Source: Enterovirga aerilata (lineage in GTDB: Bacteria; Pseudomonadota; Alphaproteobacteria; Rhizobiales; Beijerinckiaceae). Taken from it: 64,000 nucleotides of DNA. A program made the translations under genes and the position numbers. The notes beneath the pieces are model-generated. The model saw only the letters and a list, made by a program, of their open reading frames with translations. It was not told the DNA's origin and made no database searches. Shown one piece after another: positions 35,100 through 45,432 of this stretch; the stretch's first letter is position 1, and every line of letters begins with the position of its first letter. Location of the stretch: assembly GCF_013044135.1 (NCBI RefSeq), contig NZ_JABEPP010000003.1, positions 496,001-560,000 of the forward strand. Direction: 5' to 3'.

Positions 35100-35795
35100 T
35101 CACTGCTCCGGCTCACGGAGGCGGTAACCGACACCTGTTTCAGTAAGGATATATTGCGGCTGATCGGGCGTGGCCTCGATCTTCTGCCGCAACTGGCGGA
35201 CATAGACCCGCAGATACTGGACATCGGTCGAGCCGCCCCACACATGCTTGAGGATGTGCTGGTGCGTGATAACCTTGCCCGCGTGCTGCACGAGAACGCG
35301 CAGGATTTCGTATTCCTTGGGTGAGAGCTTCACCTCCTTGTCTGCGACCTTGACGATCCGTTTCACCAGGTCGACCGAGAGATCGCCGACCTGGAATATC
35401 GGACGCTCGCCCTGCTGCTGGAGCTTGTGCCTGAGCGCCACCCGAATGCGCGCCGCCAGCTCGCGCATCCCGAATGGTTTGGTGAGGTAATCGTCGGCGC
35501 CCAGTTCCAGCGCCTTGACGATGCCCGTTTCATCGGTCCGGCTGGAGAGGATGACGATCGGCAGTTCGACGAGCTCGGCCCGCCACCTTTCAAGCAGCTC
35601 ATGGCCCGAGATATCGGGCAGCCCAAGATCGAGCAGAATGAGATCGGGCTTTTCCTCGGCGAGAAGCGCGACGGCCTCCTCGCCATTCGCGGCCTCGACC
35701 ATGGCGTAGCCCTCGGCTGTCAGCCCGACGCGCAGGAGCTTCCTGATCGGCGGCTCGTCATCGACGACGAGAATCTTGACTACGGACGTACTCAT
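35100..35795 (-). CDS. kdpE: KdpE response regulator
   Basis: A 231-residue OmpR/PhoB-type response regulator. The receiver domain has the acidic pocket in ILVVDDEPPIRK and the phospho-acceptor Asp56 in LILLDLGLPD, with Lys in DYLTKPFGM. The winged-helix domain carries VKLSPKEYEILRVLVQHAG and DVQYLRVYVRQLRQKIE, the latter diagnostic of KdpE. It overlaps kdpD by four bases. It activates kdpFABC when potassium is low. Confidence 0.96.
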   Translation of the reverse strand: MSTSVVKILVVDDEPPIRKLLRVGLTAEGYAMVEAANGEEAVALLAEEKPDLILLDLGLPDISGHELLERWRAELVELPIVILSSRTDETGIVKALELGADDYLTKPFGMRELAARIRVALRHKLQQQGERPIFQVGDLSVDLVKRIVKVADKEVKLSPKEYEILRVLVQHAGKVITHQHILKHVWGGSTDVQYLRVYVRQLRQKIEATPDQPQYILTETGVGYRLREPEQ

Positions 35796-38497
35796 ATCCT
35801 TCCTTCCAAAGTCGAGGGCTCCGGTCCAATCGGAAACCGCAGCGTGAAAATGGCGCCGGGTCTGTCGGCCCGGTTGGTCGCGAAAATCGTCCCGCCCATC
35901 GCCTCGACAAAACCCTTGCAGATCGACAGACCGAGCCCGGTCCCAGCCTGAACGTGGTCCTTCTTCCGGACGCGATAGAAGCTGTCGAAAATCCTCGTCA
36001 GATCGTCGGGCGGAATGCCGGGACCTTCATCGACGATCTGCAAGACAACGTGGCTGTCTTCCGCCCATGCCCTGATCGAGATCAGCGAGCCTGTCGGCGC
36101 ATATTTGCGAGCATTGTCGAGCAGATTGAACAGCACCTGCTCGAACAGGACCGGATCGAGCCGAACCATCGGCAGATCGGACGGCACCGCGAGGTCCAGC
36201 TTATGGAGAGCCAAAATCTTTTCGGCTCGGCGCAGGGCGCTGCCGACGCTGTCGCCGATGAACAGTGGTGTCAGCGACACCGCCGCAGCGCCGGATTCCA
36301 ACCGTGTCATGTCGAGAAGGTTCGCGATGAATCGATTGAGTCTCTCGGCCTCTTCGACAATCGTCGTCAGCAGCTCGACCCGACCGGAATCGGTCAGGGA
36401 TGTCGAATAGTCTCTCAACGCTCCCGCCGACCCGAGAATCGACGCCAAAGGCGTCTTGAGGTCATGCGAAAGCGACGTCAGAAGCGCGGAGCGCAGCTTG
36501 TCCGCCTCGGCGGCCAGACGAGCATTGTCGACATCGGCGACCAGTTGGATACGCTCGATCGCCAGAGCGGCCTGATCCGCCAAAGAGTCGAAAAGCCGCT
36601 GTTCCACTGGCGTCAGAACCGGACCCTGCTTGTCGTTGTCCAGACCGATGACGCCGACCCGGGTCCTCCCGGTCTTCAGGGGCAAGTAGAGGCGCTTCGC
36701 GCCCGGCAGCGTGTCCGCGCCACGCCCTGCGGGCTTGTCATGCTCCCAGGCCCACTGAGCCGCCGCAATGTCCGCATCGTCGAGCGTGTCATCGGGCGGG
36801 AAACCCGCCTGGACCGCGATGCGGCCGTTCTCCGGCAACAGAGCGACGACCCTGACCTGAAGCATGGAAGCGATCTGATAGACCGTCGCCCAGAGGACGT
36901 CGCCCAAGGTGCCGGCGCCGGCGAGCTTCTTGCTGAAGAGATAAAGGCCCTCGGTCGTTTTGGCCCGCTGGCGCGCCGTCACGGCTTGCCGTTGCACCCG
37001 GCCCGCCAGATTGCTGGCAATCACCGCGACGCCGAGAAAGAACGCAAAAGCCACGACGCTTTCCGGGTCGCCGATATCCAGCGTGTAACGGGGCTCGAGG
37101 AAGAAGAAGTTGAACACGAGCGCGCTGACCACGGAGGCGAACAGCGCCGGCCAGAGCCCGCCGCCCATCGCCGAGGCCAGCACGGCCATCAGGAAGACGA
37201 GGGCGATGTTGCGGACATCCAGAAAGCGCGACAGCGCCGTTCCAATACCCAACGCCATGGCGACGTAGAGCGAACTCCACAGATAGTGGCCGAAGTCGAT
37301 TCGTCGTTTGGGCCGCGCGCTGACTGTCGCTGGAGATCGTGTTTCCTCGCCGTTGCCCGGCGAGATGACATGCACGCTCACGTCCGTCTTGGCGCGGATC
37401 AGATCATGCGAAACGGAGCCCGCGAAAATCTCCCGCCATCGGGGCGAGGTCGGCATGCCGACGATGACGTGTGTGTAGTTGTTGGTGGATGCGTAGGTCA
37501 GAATCTCTTGCGCAACGTTCTCGCCGGGCAGGGTAACGGCTTCGGCTCCAAGCTGTTCAGCGAGACGCAATGCGCTGGCGATCTTGTCCTTATTCTGCTC
37601 GGAGAGCCGGGCATCCTTGCTCGTCTCGACGTGAACCGCGGCCCATGGCGCACGAAGCCGGTCCGCCTGGCGGCGGCCATAGCGCACGAGCGCCATCGCT
37701 CCGGGCCGTTCGTTGATGCACACCAATACGCGCTCACCGGCCGACCACGGCCCGGCGATCGCATGCGCCTGCATATGGGTGACCAACTGGTCATCGACCC
37801 GCTGCGCCGTGCGCCGCAGCGCCAACTCACGAAGGGCCGTCAGATTGCTCGGCGAGAAATAGTTCTGCGTCGCGCGCTTGGCGGTCTTGGGCAGATAGAC
37901 CTTGCCCTCGTTCAAGCGCTTGATCAGGTCGCCCGGCGTGATGTCGATGATTTCGATATCATCGGCGCGGTCAATGATCGAATCCGGAACGGTCTCGCGC
38001 ACCCGAATCCGTGTGATCTGCGCCACCACGTCGTTGAGGCTTTCGACGTGCTGGATGTTAAGGGTGCTGTAGACGTCTATGCCGTTCGCGAGCAGTTCCT
38101 CGACATCGAGATAGCGCTTCGGATGGCGACTGCCCGGCGCGTTGGTATGGGCGAGTTCGTCCACCAGGACCAGCGCCGGCTTGCGCGCCAGAATTGCGTC
38201 GATATCCATCTCATCGAGCACATGCCCTCGATACGGCACAGTGCGGCGCGGAACGATCTCGAACCCGTCGACCAGAGCCTCGGTCTCGGCCCGCCCGTGG
38301 GTCTCGACCACCCCGATGACCACGTCGACGCCATCGGCCCGCTGAGCCCGGCCCGACATGAGCATCTCATACGTCTTGCCCACACCCGGCGCCGCCCCAA
38401 GAAAGATCTTGAGGTGGCCCCGCGTCTCCCGCTGCGCACTTTCCAGCAATGCATCAGGCGATGGCCGGTTCTGCTCTCGTATTGGGTCGTCAGACAC
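35792..38497 (-). CDS. kdpD: KdpD sensor histidine kinase
   Basis: A 901-residue sensor. The N-terminal KdpD domain has Walker A FLGAAPGVGKTYEML (about residue 33). A Usp-like domain follows (VLVCINERPGAMALVRYGRR). Four membrane helices lie at about residues 400-500, then a GAF domain. The kinase core has the phospho-histidine in LSHDLKTPLASILG (about residue 675) and ATPase boxes LLDNARKYAPTG and DEGPGIPPDD. It senses potassium and ionic strength and phosphorylates KdpE. The 59-bp gap to kdpC is the largest inside kdpCDE. Confidence 0.96.
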   Translation of the reverse strand: MSDDPIREQNRPSPDALLESAQRETRGHLKIFLGAAPGVGKTYEMLMSGRAQRADGVDVVIGVVETHGRAETEALVDGFEIVPRRTVPYRGHVLDEMDIDAILARKPALVLVDELAHTNAPGSRHPKRYLDVEELLANGIDVYSTLNIQHVESLNDVVAQITRIRVRETVPDSIIDRADDIEIIDITPGDLIKRLNEGKVYLPKTAKRATQNYFSPSNLTALRELALRRTAQRVDDQLVTHMQAHAIAGPWSAGERVLVCINERPGAMALVRYGRRQADRLRAPWAAVHVETSKDARLSEQNKDKIASALRLAEQLGAEAVTLPGENVAQEILTYASTNNYTHVIVGMPTSPRWREIFAGSVSHDLIRAKTDVSVHVISPGNGEETRSPATVSARPKRRIDFGHYLWSSLYVAMALGIGTALSRFLDVRNIALVFLMAVLASAMGGGLWPALFASVVSALVFNFFFLEPRYTLDIGDPESVVAFAFFLGVAVIASNLAGRVQRQAVTARQRAKTTEGLYLFSKKLAGAGTLGDVLWATVYQIASMLQVRVVALLPENGRIAVQAGFPPDDTLDDADIAAAQWAWEHDKPAGRGADTLPGAKRLYLPLKTGRTRVGVIGLDNDKQGPVLTPVEQRLFDSLADQAALAIERIQLVADVDNARLAAEADKLRSALLTSLSHDLKTPLASILGSAGALRDYSTSLTDSGRVELLTTIVEEAERLNRFIANLLDMTRLESGAAAVSLTPLFIGDSVGSALRRAEKILALHKLDLAVPSDLPMVRLDPVLFEQVLFNLLDNARKYAPTGSLISIRAWAEDSHVVLQIVDEGPGIPPDDLTRIFDSFYRVRKKDHVQAGTGLGLSICKGFVEAMGGTIFATNRADRPGAIFTLRFPIGPEPSTLEGRI

Positions 38498-38555
38498 TTA
38501 ATTGGCTCCGGATCATCCGTCAGGACGACTATTATAGCCGTCCTGACAGCTTCAT

Positions 38556-39206
<651 letters not shown>

Positions 39207-41276
39207 TTAGGCGAGACCGACGGCGGTGATCGCCATGTCGATGAGTTTGATGCCGGCGAAGGGGACGAGGATGCCGCCCAGGCCGTAGATCAGGAGGTTA
39301 CGGGACAACAGCGAACCCGCTCCGATGGCGCGATACTTGACGCCTTTCAGCGACAGCGGGATCAGCGCCACGATGATGAGGGCGTTGAAGATGATCGCCG
39401 ACAGGATCGCGCTCTCGGGCGAAGCGAGGCCCATGATGTTGAGCGCGCCGAGCTGCGGATAGAAGACGAGGAACATCGCCGGGATGATCGCGAAATACTT
39501 CGCGATATCGTTGGCGATCGAGAACGTCGTCAGCGCGCCGCGCGTCATCAGCAACTGCTTGCCGATTTCCACGATCTCGATCAGCTTGGTCGGGTCGCTG
39601 TCGAGATCCACCATGTTGCCGGCCTCGCGGGCGGCGACCGTGCCGGTGTTCATGGCGACGCCGACATCCGCCTGGGCGAGCGCCGGGGCGTCATTGGTGC
39701 CGTCACCACACATGGCGACCAGCTTGCCCTTGGCCTGCTCCTCGCGGATCAGCGCCAGCTTGTTCTCCGGCGTCGCCTGCGCCAGGAAGTCATCGACGCC
39801 AGCTTCGGCGGCGATGGCCGCCGCGGTCATCGGGTTGTCGCCGGTGATCATCACCGTGCGGATACCCATGCGGCGCAGCTCGGCGAACCGTTCCTTGATG
39901 CCGCCCTTGACGATGTCCTTGAGGTAGATGACGCCGAGCAGGCGGCCATCCTTCACCACGGCGAGCGGCGTGCCGCCTGCCTTGGCGATCTGGTCGGCGA
40001 TGCCCTGAAGCTCACGAACGCTTTCGGCGGACGCGCGCGGGCTGCCGGTCGCGACCGTGGAGAGATCCACGTGCTTCAGAACCGCATCGACCGCGCCCTT
40101 GCGGATGGTCGAACCGTCCAGGTCGACGCCGCTCATCCGGGTCTGCGCCGTGAAGGGGACGAAGGTGGCGTTGAGGCTCGCCATGTCTCGCGCGCGGATG
40201 CCGTATTTTTCCTTGGCGAGCACGACGATCGAGCGGCCTTCGGGGGTCTCGTCGGCCAGCGAAGCAAGCTGCGCTGCATCGGCGAGTTCCTTTTCGGTGA
40301 CGCCCCGGATCGGCCGGAACTCGCTCGCCTGACGGTTGCCGAGCGTGATCGTGCCGGTCTTGTCGAGCAGCAGCGTGTCGACGTCGCCAGCGGCTTCAAC
40401 GGCACGGCCGGACATGGCCAGAACATTGAAGCGGACCAGCCGGTCCATACCGGCAATGCCGATGGCCGAGAGCAGTGCGCCAATGGTGGTCGGAATCAGC
40501 GTGACGAACAGGGCGACCAGAACGATGATGGGAACATACCCGCCCGAATAGGTCGCGAAGCTCGGAATGGTCACGACCGCCAGAACGAAGATCAGCGTCA
40601 TGCCCGCAAGCAGGATATTGAGCGCGATTTCGTTCGGCGTTTTCTGGCGCTCGGCGCCTTCAACGAGAGCGATCATCTTGTCGATGAAGGTCGAGCCAGC
40701 CGCGGCCGTGATCCGGACCTTGATCCAGTCGGAGAGCACTTGCGTGCCGCCAGTGACGGCGGAGCGGTCGCCACCAGACTCGCGGATGACAGGGGCCGAT
40801 TCGCCGGTGATAGCCGCTTCGTTCACCGACGCGACGCCCTCGATGACTTCGCCGTCAGAGGGGATGATGTCGCCGGGCTCGACGAGAACAACGTCACCAA
40901 CCTTCAGCGTGGCCCCGGGCACCATTTTGTAGTCGGAGCCGCCGTTCGAAAGCAGCTTGGCCTGGGTCTCGCTGCGCGTGCGCCGAAGCGATTCCGCCTG
41001 CGCCTTGCCGCGCCCTTCGGCGACGGCTTCGGCAAAGTTGGCGAAAAGCACTGTGAACCAGAGCCACAGCACGATCTGCAGCGAGAAGCCGACATTTTCG
41101 GCCCCGGTCGCGATGTCCTTCAACAGCAGCACCGTCGTCAGCACCGAGACGACCGCGACGACGAACATTACGGGGTTTTTGGCGAGGCTCTTCGGATTCA
41201 GTTTCCGGAAGGCATCGCCAATGGCCGGTACAAGTATGCGAGCGTCCAGCATGCTCGCGGATTTGGACTGGTTCAT
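39207..41276 (-). CDS. kdpB: KdpB, P-type ATPase subunit
   Basis: A 689-residue P-type ATPase. It has the actuator motif [16 protein letters not shown], the phosphorylated aspartate in [13 protein letters not shown] (about residue 304), and the hinge motif [18 protein letters not shown]. Its length matches the family (about 680). It hydrolyses ATP to drive potassium uptake through KdpA. A 58-aa membrane ORF separates it from kdpA, which is unusual. Confidence 0.97.
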   Translation of the reverse strand: MNQSKSASMLDARILVPAIGDAFRKLNPKSLAKNPVMFVVAVVSVLTTVLLLKDIATGAENVGFSLQIVLWLWFTVLFANFAEAVAEGRGKAQAESLRRTRSETQAKLLSNGGSDYKMVPGATLKVGDVVLVEPGDIIPSDGEVIEGVASVNEAAITGESAPVIRESGGDRSAVTGGTQVLSDWIKVRITAAAGSTFIDKMIALVEGAERQKTPNEIALNILLAGMTLIFVLAVVTIPSFATYSGGYVPIIVLVALFVTLIPTTIGALLSAIGIAGMDRLVRFNVLAMSGRAVEAAGDVDTLLLDKTGTITLGNRQASEFRPIRGVTEKELADAAQLASLADETPEGRSIVVLAKEKYGIRARDMASLNATFVPFTAQTRMSGVDLDGSTIRKGAVDAVLKHVDLSTVATGSPRASAESVRELQGIADQIAKAGGTPLAVVKDGRLLGVIYLKDIVKGGIKERFAELRRMGIRTVMITGDNPMTAAAIAAEAGVDDFLAQATPENKLALIREEQAKGKLVAMCGDGTNDAPALAQADVGVAMNTGTVAAREAGNMVDLDSDPTKLIEIVEIGKQLLMTRGALTTFSIANDIAKYFAIIPAMFLVFYPQLGALNIMGLASPESAILSAIIFNALIIVALIPLSLKGVKYRAIGAGSLLSRNLLIYGLGGILVPFAGIKLIDMAITAVGLA

Positions 41277-41318
41277 AAGAAACTCCAGCGAGTTTGTTCT
41301 TGGGGGCCAACCACTCGG

Positions 41319-41495
41319 TCACGCCGCCGCGAGCAATTCAGTGATAAGTTTGGCGAGGAGCACCACGCCCCCCAAAGCCAGTGTCATGCCGAGAATGATC
41401 GTCGATGCCCTGGGCGGTCTGGCCGCCCCTCGCTCCTGAAACCAGGAGCGAGGGTTCACGACAAATCGGATCGATCTCAGCCATTTGGCCGTCAT
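41319..41495 (-). CDS. Small membrane protein between kdpA and kdpB (58 aa)
   Basis: A frame from ATG 41495 that starts 8 bp after the kdpA stop and ends 42 bp before kdpB. It encodes a basic N-terminus (MTAKWLRSIRFVVNPRSW) and one C-terminal membrane helix (STIILGMTLALGGVVLLAKL) ending ITELLAAA. Canonical kdpFABC operons have no gene at this place. The tight fit and the membrane helix suggest an accessory peptide of the pump, comparable in size to KdpF. I do not know a described family. Confidence 0.6.
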   Translation of the reverse strand: MTAKWLRSIRFVVNPRSWFQERGAARPPRASTIILGMTLALGGVVLLAKLITELLAAA

Positions 41496-41503
41496 CGCGA
41501 TCC

Positions 41504-43201
41504 TCAGAACGTCTGGCCCGCCAACATGGCGAAGTGCTCGACGATCGGACCCAGCGCCAGGACCGGGAAGAACGTCAGGCCGCCGACGATCAGCGTCACG
41601 CCAACGACAAGGCCGATGAACAGCGGTCCCGTCGTGGGCAGTGTTCCCGTTGATGCCGGCACGCTCTTCTTGGCTGCGAGCGAGCCCGCGATCGCCAGCA
41701 CCGGCACGATGAGCAGGAAGCGCCCCATCAGCATCGCGAGACCGATGGTGATGTTGTAGAAGGGCGTGTTCGCGCTGAGACCGGCAAAGGCGCTGCCGTT
41801 GTTGTTGGCGCCGGACGTGTAGGCGTACAACACCTCGCTCAATCCATGCGGGCCAGCGTCCTGGATGCTGGACAAGCCAACAGGAAGAACGACGGCGATC
41901 GCGGTCAGGGCCAGAATGGCGAGCGACGGCCCAAGCATCGCGAGGATGCTCATCTTCACTTCCTTGGCCTCGATCTTCTTGCCGATATATTCCGGCGTCC
42001 GACCGACCATCAGGCCAGCGATGAAGACGGCCAGGATCGCGAAGATCAAGGTGCCGTAGACGCCGGCGCCGATGCCGCCGAGCGGCGGGATCTGCATGTT
42101 GAACAGCGGCACCAGGCCGCCGAGCGGCATCAGGCTGTCGTGCATGGTGTTGACCGCGCCCGTCGAGGCAGAGGTCGTTACGACGGCAAAAAGCGAAGAC
42201 AGTGCGAGACCGAACCGCGTCTCCTTGCCTTCCATGTTGCCGCCCTCGAGGCCGAGCGCATGGAGCAGCGGGTTTCCAGCGGATTCAGCCCAATAGATGA
42301 CGCTGATGCCGGCGACAACGATGGTGAGGACCGCGCCAAGCAGTGCCCAACCCTGCTTCTGGTTACCGATCATACGGCCGAACACGTTCAGCATCGCAAA
42401 GGAGATCGAGTAGATCGCCAGAATGTGGATCAAGTTGGTCAGTGCCGTCGGATTCTCGAACGGATGGGAAGAGTTGGCGTTGAAGAAGCCGCCGCCATTC
42501 GTTCCCAGATGCTTGATGATCATCTGCGAAGCGACAGGGCCCTGCGCGATAGTCTGCTGAGCGCCTTCAACCGTCGTGGCGACGGTGTAGGGGTTCAGGT
42601 TCTGCGGAACGCCTTGCCACACCAGCACCAGGCTGCCGACGATGCAGATCGGCATCAGGATGTAGAGCGTCGCCCGCGTCAGATCGACCCAGAAATTGCC
42701 GACGGTCTTGGCGGACGCGCGAGAGAAGCCGCGAATGATCGCCATGGCACCGGCCACGCCCACAGCCGCCGACACGAAGTTCTGCACCGTGATGCCGGCC
42801 ATCTGTGTCAGATAGCTCATGGTGGTTTCGCCGCCATAGCCCTGCCAGTTGGTGTTGGTCATGAAGCTGACCGCCGTGTTGAACGACGAATCCGCGCTTA
42901 CAGCGCCCATTCCGGCGGGATTGAAGGGCAAACCGCCCTGGATGCGCTGCAAGAGATAAAGCAGTGCGAAACCGGCTAGGTTGAACAGCAGCATGGCGCC
43001 CAGATAGGTCGTCCAGTGCTGCTCTTCCTTCTCACTGGTTCCGGCCATGCCATAGAGGCCGCGTTCCACGGGTCCCAGAACCGGCGAAAGGAAGGTCCTC
43101 TCGCCGTTCATGACACGCGTGATGTAGCCGCCGAGCGGCTTCACCAGCGCGATGACGATCCCGAGAAAGACTAGGATCTGTATCCATCCATTTATTGTCA
43201 T
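41504..43201 (-). CDS. kdpA: KdpA, potassium-conducting subunit
   Basis: A 565-residue subunit with about ten membrane helices and the four-fold pore repeats characteristic of KdpA, including [40 protein letters not shown] and [14 protein letters not shown]. It binds and selects potassium and passes it to KdpB. It follows kdpF by 30 bp. Confidence 0.97.
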   Translation of the reverse strand: MTINGWIQILVFLGIVIALVKPLGGYITRVMNGERTFLSPVLGPVERGLYGMAGTSEKEEQHWTTYLGAMLLFNLAGFALLYLLQRIQGGLPFNPAGMGAVSADSSFNTAVSFMTNTNWQGYGGETTMSYLTQMAGITVQNFVSAAVGVAGAMAIIRGFSRASAKTVGNFWVDLTRATLYILMPICIVGSLVLVWQGVPQNLNPYTVATTVEGAQQTIAQGPVASQMIIKHLGTNGGGFFNANSSHPFENPTALTNLIHILAIYSISFAMLNVFGRMIGNQKQGWALLGAVLTIVVAGISVIYWAESAGNPLLHALGLEGGNMEGKETRFGLALSSLFAVVTTSASTGAVNTMHDSLMPLGGLVPLFNMQIPPLGGIGAGVYGTLIFAILAVFIAGLMVGRTPEYIGKKIEAKEVKMSILAMLGPSLAILALTAIAVVLPVGLSSIQDAGPHGLSEVLYAYTSGANNNGSAFAGLSANTPFYNITIGLAMLMGRFLLIVPVLAIAGSLAAKKSVPASTGTLPTTGPLFIGLVVGVTLIVGGLTFFPVLALGPIVEHFAMLAGQTF

Positions 43202-43231
43202 CGGTCGTTTCTTTCCGAGCTGTTGCCTTGA

Positions 43232-43321
43232 TCAGAACCGCTCGGGACGAGCGAGGGCGTAAAGCAGGTAGCCGGTGATAAACACCGCGACTGCTGCCCC
43301 AAGGAAATATTCCAAGATCAT
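43232..43321 (-). CDS. kdpF: KdpF, small stabilising subunit
   Basis: A 29-residue hydrophobic peptide (MILEYFLGAAVAVFITGYLL, then YALARPERF). The C-terminal YALxRPERF motif identifies KdpF. The ribosome site is GGAGG (CAGGAGGCGGCAAC before the ATG). KdpF is a single helix that stabilises the KdpABC complex. Confidence 0.93.
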   Translation of the reverse strand: MILEYFLGAAVAVFITGYLLYALARPERF

Positions 43322-43337
43322 GTTGCCGCCTCCTGGG

Positions 43338-43418
43338 TCAGAGCTTTTCGCAAAGCTTGATGTATCCAAACATCAAGGCGAAGAATCCGAACCCTATCGC
43401 TAGTACAAGAACATCCAT
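43338..43418 (-). CDS. 26-aa membrane peptide at head of kdp operon
   Basis: A very short frame with a strong ribosome site (GGAGGCGAAAGCA before the ATG), encoding MDVLVLAIGFGFFALMFGYI followed by KLCEKL: one membrane helix with a charged tail. It ends 16 bp before kdpF. Similar short peptides with a C-terminal Cys-x-x-Leu ending precede kdpF in other Hyphomicrobiales, as far as I recall. It is probably the first gene of the operon. Role unknown. Confidence 0.65.
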   Translation of the reverse strand: MDVLVLAIGFGFFALMFGYIKLCEKL

Positions 43419-43632
43419 TGCTTTCGCCTCCGGCGCCGCTGTTGGTACAAATGGCCGCCCAGGATGGATCGTCCTGACCGGTCACAGGTTGAATTCTTCC
43501 AGCGCGCCCTTGCGTACGCACGGGTGCCGGAGGAGGAATTTGGCGGAAATATGGACGCGAACCGCATATAGGTTCGAGAGAGGACGGGGCCTCAAAAAAT
43601 AGGAATCTAATAGTATTTTGGGCCTCGCGCAT

Positions 43633-43653
43633 AAAAATTCCATAGGAATTTTT
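43633..43653. promoter_or_regulatory. Palindrome upstream of kdp
   Basis: Perfect 9-bp arms AAAAATTCC and GGAATTTTT around ATA. It stands out as A/T-rich in a G/C-rich region and is a possible operator of the kdp operon, about 215 bp from the first start codon. Confidence 0.5.
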
Positions 43654-43680
43654 CGCTAGAAGCCCGTTGGCAAGTAAAAG

Positions 43681-43715
43681 GCCCGCCGACTCGGCAGAGT
43701 CGGCGGGCTTTGCTT
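43681..43715 (-). terminator. Rho-independent terminator between DUF2188-like gene and kdp
   Basis: Perfect 12-bp stem GCCCGCCGACTC / GAGTCGGCGGGC with loop GGCA. T-rich sequence lies on either side (TTTGCTT on the plus strand, CTTTTACTT on the minus strand). Since the genes nearby run on the minus strand, it probably ends the transcript of the gene at 43805-44053. Confidence 0.85.
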
Positions 43716-43804
43716 ATTTCAAGCCGAAGCTTTACTTCCCCATCTCCAACGTCGCGAGAAGGTCATGAGTGCAAAGGCGGGGCTTCCGGATCGACGGCAA
43801 CCGG

Positions 43805-44053
43805 CTAGGCGGCTGCCCTATGTCCAAACAGCGGGTCCAGGCTCAGGCGCTGGCTTTCGCCCATGCAGATCACGGCACCCGGCGCGTTGTTGGTTTCCTG
43901 ACGGGCGAAGTGGATCGCCGCTTCCTTGCTCACGAAGCAGCCGCCGACGAGGTTACGCTCATCGCGGACGGTCCAGCATCCTCGGTTGTCCTGGCCGACA
44001 AAGAAATGGTTCAGAGGTTGAGGAGGCTCTTTCGGCTGAATGGCGCTTGCCAT
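43805..44053 (-). CDS. Small DUF2188-like protein
   Basis: An 82-residue protein with HFFVGQDNRGCWTVRDERNL and VGGCFVSKEAAIHFARQE: a Trp-bearing strand followed by an A-rich helix, as in DUF2188-like proteins. An overlapping 97-codon frame on the plus strand lacks a ribosome site and is rejected. The gene ends 90 bp before a strong terminator. It shares its layout with the small proteins at 646-858 and 46215-46508. Function unknown. Confidence 0.75.
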   Translation of the reverse strand: MASAIQPKEPPQPLNHFFVGQDNRGCWTVRDERNLVGGCFVSKEAAIHFARQETNNAPGAVICMGESQRLSLDPLFGHRAAA

Positions 44054-44107
44054 GGTGGATAATCCTGATTGTTCGTTGAAGACTGAGCTGTGGACGTCGA
44101 TGGCGCG

Positions 44108-44302
44108 CTAGCCGGCCAACGAGGTGACTGTGGCGACGGCCGCGATCACCAGGGCCATCACGACTCCGAGCCGCAGGAACATTCCAACGTCGGCCATCGG
44201 CTCATCCGAGGGCGTGGCAACCTTGACCTCCCCATCCGTCCGCCCGACCTTGGCCTTGTTCTGTTGTTGCATCGCATAGAAATAGTAACCACGAGGGTAC
44301 AT
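44108..44302 (-). CDS. Small membrane protein (64 aa)
   Basis: ATG 44302 (MYPRGYYFYAMQQQNKAKVG) is preferred, with AGAAAGG 9 nt upstream. The middle is hydrophilic and the C-terminus is a membrane helix (GMFLRLGVVMALVIAAVATV). This gives a tail-anchored topology. It lies between the DUF2188-like gene and dapA, downstream of an AAAATACTAT element at 44427-44436. I do not recognise a family. Confidence 0.6.
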   Translation of the reverse strand: MYPRGYYFYAMQQQNKAKVGRTDGEVKVATPSDEPMADVGMFLRLGVVMALVIAAVATVTSLAG

Positions 44303-44426
44303 CGCAGACATCCTTTCTCGATATCGGCAGGACCTTCTACTCGTCGAGTAAGATGATGCTTTTTGCCGATACGTTGAATTTAAGGATGTCGGGATTTGTT
44401 CTCCATTTCTTGGAAGAACGCATTTC

Positions 44427-44439
44427 ATAGTATTTTCAT
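44427..44439 (-). promoter_or_regulatory. ATGAAAATACTAT element, copy B
   Basis: On the minus strand this reads ATGAAAATACTAT, identical over 13 bases to the copy upstream of the OmpL-like gene (47928-47940). It shares AAAATACTAT with the kdp upstream region (43610-43619). It is about 125 bp before the small membrane gene at 44302. It may be a -10 region or an activator site. Confidence 0.4.
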
Positions 44440-44484
44440 TGGAGAACACGGCAGCACCATGCTGCTGTTATAAAGGCGACCCGG

Positions 44485-45432
44485 TCAGACCGAGAGGGGG
44501 ACGAGAGACCGCTCGGCGACCAGGGACGTGTCGATCGCCAATGTGTCGATCTCCGCAACGGCCGCGCGAACTCTTGCCACGGTGGCTTCAGTGACCTCGA
44601 CCAGCGGAAGGCGGACGGCGGGCGAGTATCCGCGCGCGCAATGCAACGCGAACTTGATCGGGCATGGATTGCTTTCAAGCTCCAGCGCTTCGATCAGGGG
44701 GAAAAGATGGGCGTTGATGCGCCGTGCTTCCAGATAGGCGCTTTTCCGTACCGCGCCGATCATCGCCGCGGTCAACATCGGGGCGACGTTGGAGACGACC
44801 GAGATCGCACCATCTCCTCCTGTCGTCATGAAGGCGAGCATCGAACGGTCATGTCCGGAAAGCTGGGTGAAACGATCGGCAAAGCGGAGAGCCATCGCGC
44901 TTACCCGCGTCGGATCTCCGCTTGCGTCCTTGATGCCGACAAGGCCGGGCAGGTGCGCAAGGCGGTCCAGCGTTTCGATCCTGATATCGACGGCCGTCCG
45001 CGAAGGCACATTGTAGATGATGATCGGCAGCTCCGCAGCTTGCGCGACACTCTCGAAATGCCGGAACAGGCCCTCCTGGCTCGGCCGACTATAATAAGGC
45101 GTGACGACCAGGGCTCCATCCGCGCCGAGCCGAGCCGCCTCGCGGGTTAGTTCGACGGTCCGCCGGGTGTCGTTTGTCCCCGAGCCGGCGATCACCGGCA
45201 CACGGCCATTGGAAACCTCGACGCACAACCGGATCACCGCCGCCCATTCCGGATGAGACAGGGTCGGCGCCTCGCCCGTGGTGCCGCAGGCGACCAGCCC
45301 CTGCACGCCCTGGTCGATCTGCCAGTTGGCAAGCTCCGCCAAGGCGTCGAAATCGATAGCCTCACCCCTAAACGGAGTGACAAGCGCGGTCATCAACCCG
45401 CCAAATAAAGGAGGGTCGCCACTGGGCTTCAT
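44485..45432 (-). CDS. dapA: Dihydrodipicolinate synthase-family aldolase (DapA-like)
   Basis: A 315-residue class I aldolase. It has the substrate-binding CGTTGEAPTLSHPEW, the tyrosine in IIIYNVPSRTAVDI (Tyr140) and the Schiff-base lysine in LVGIKDASGDPTRV (Lys168). The GTTGE and SRT motifs fit 4-hydroxy-tetrahydrodipicolinate synthase. Since it lies in cargo DNA, far from lysine or peptidoglycan genes, it may use another 2-oxo acid substrate, as other members of the family do. Its start overlaps the stop of the 154-aa gene (ATGA). Confidence 0.88.
   Translation of the reverse strand: MKPSGDPPLFGGLMTALVTPFRGEAIDFDALAELANWQIDQGVQGLVACGTTGEAPTLSHPEWAAVIRLCVEVSNGRVPVIAGSGTNDTRRTVELTREAARLGADGALVVTPYYSRPSQEGLFRHFESVAQAAELPIIIYNVPSRTAVDIRIETLDRLAHLPGLVGIKDASGDPTRVSAMALRFADRFTQLSGHDRSMLAFMTTGGDGAISVVSNVAPMLTAAMIGAVRKSAYLEARRINAHLFPLIEALELESNPCPIKFALHCARGYSPAVRLPLVEVTEATVARVRAAVAEIDTLAIDTSLVAERSLVPLSV

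Larger units (their letters stand above)
43419..43804. promoter_or_regulatory. kdp promoter region
   Basis: A gene-free 386 bp stretch upstream of the kdp operon. It contains AAAATACTAT on the minus strand (43610-43619), a perfect palindrome (43633-43653) and a bidirectional-looking terminator (43681-43715). The KdpE-binding site should be somewhere here, but I cannot point to it with certainty. Confidence 0.55.
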
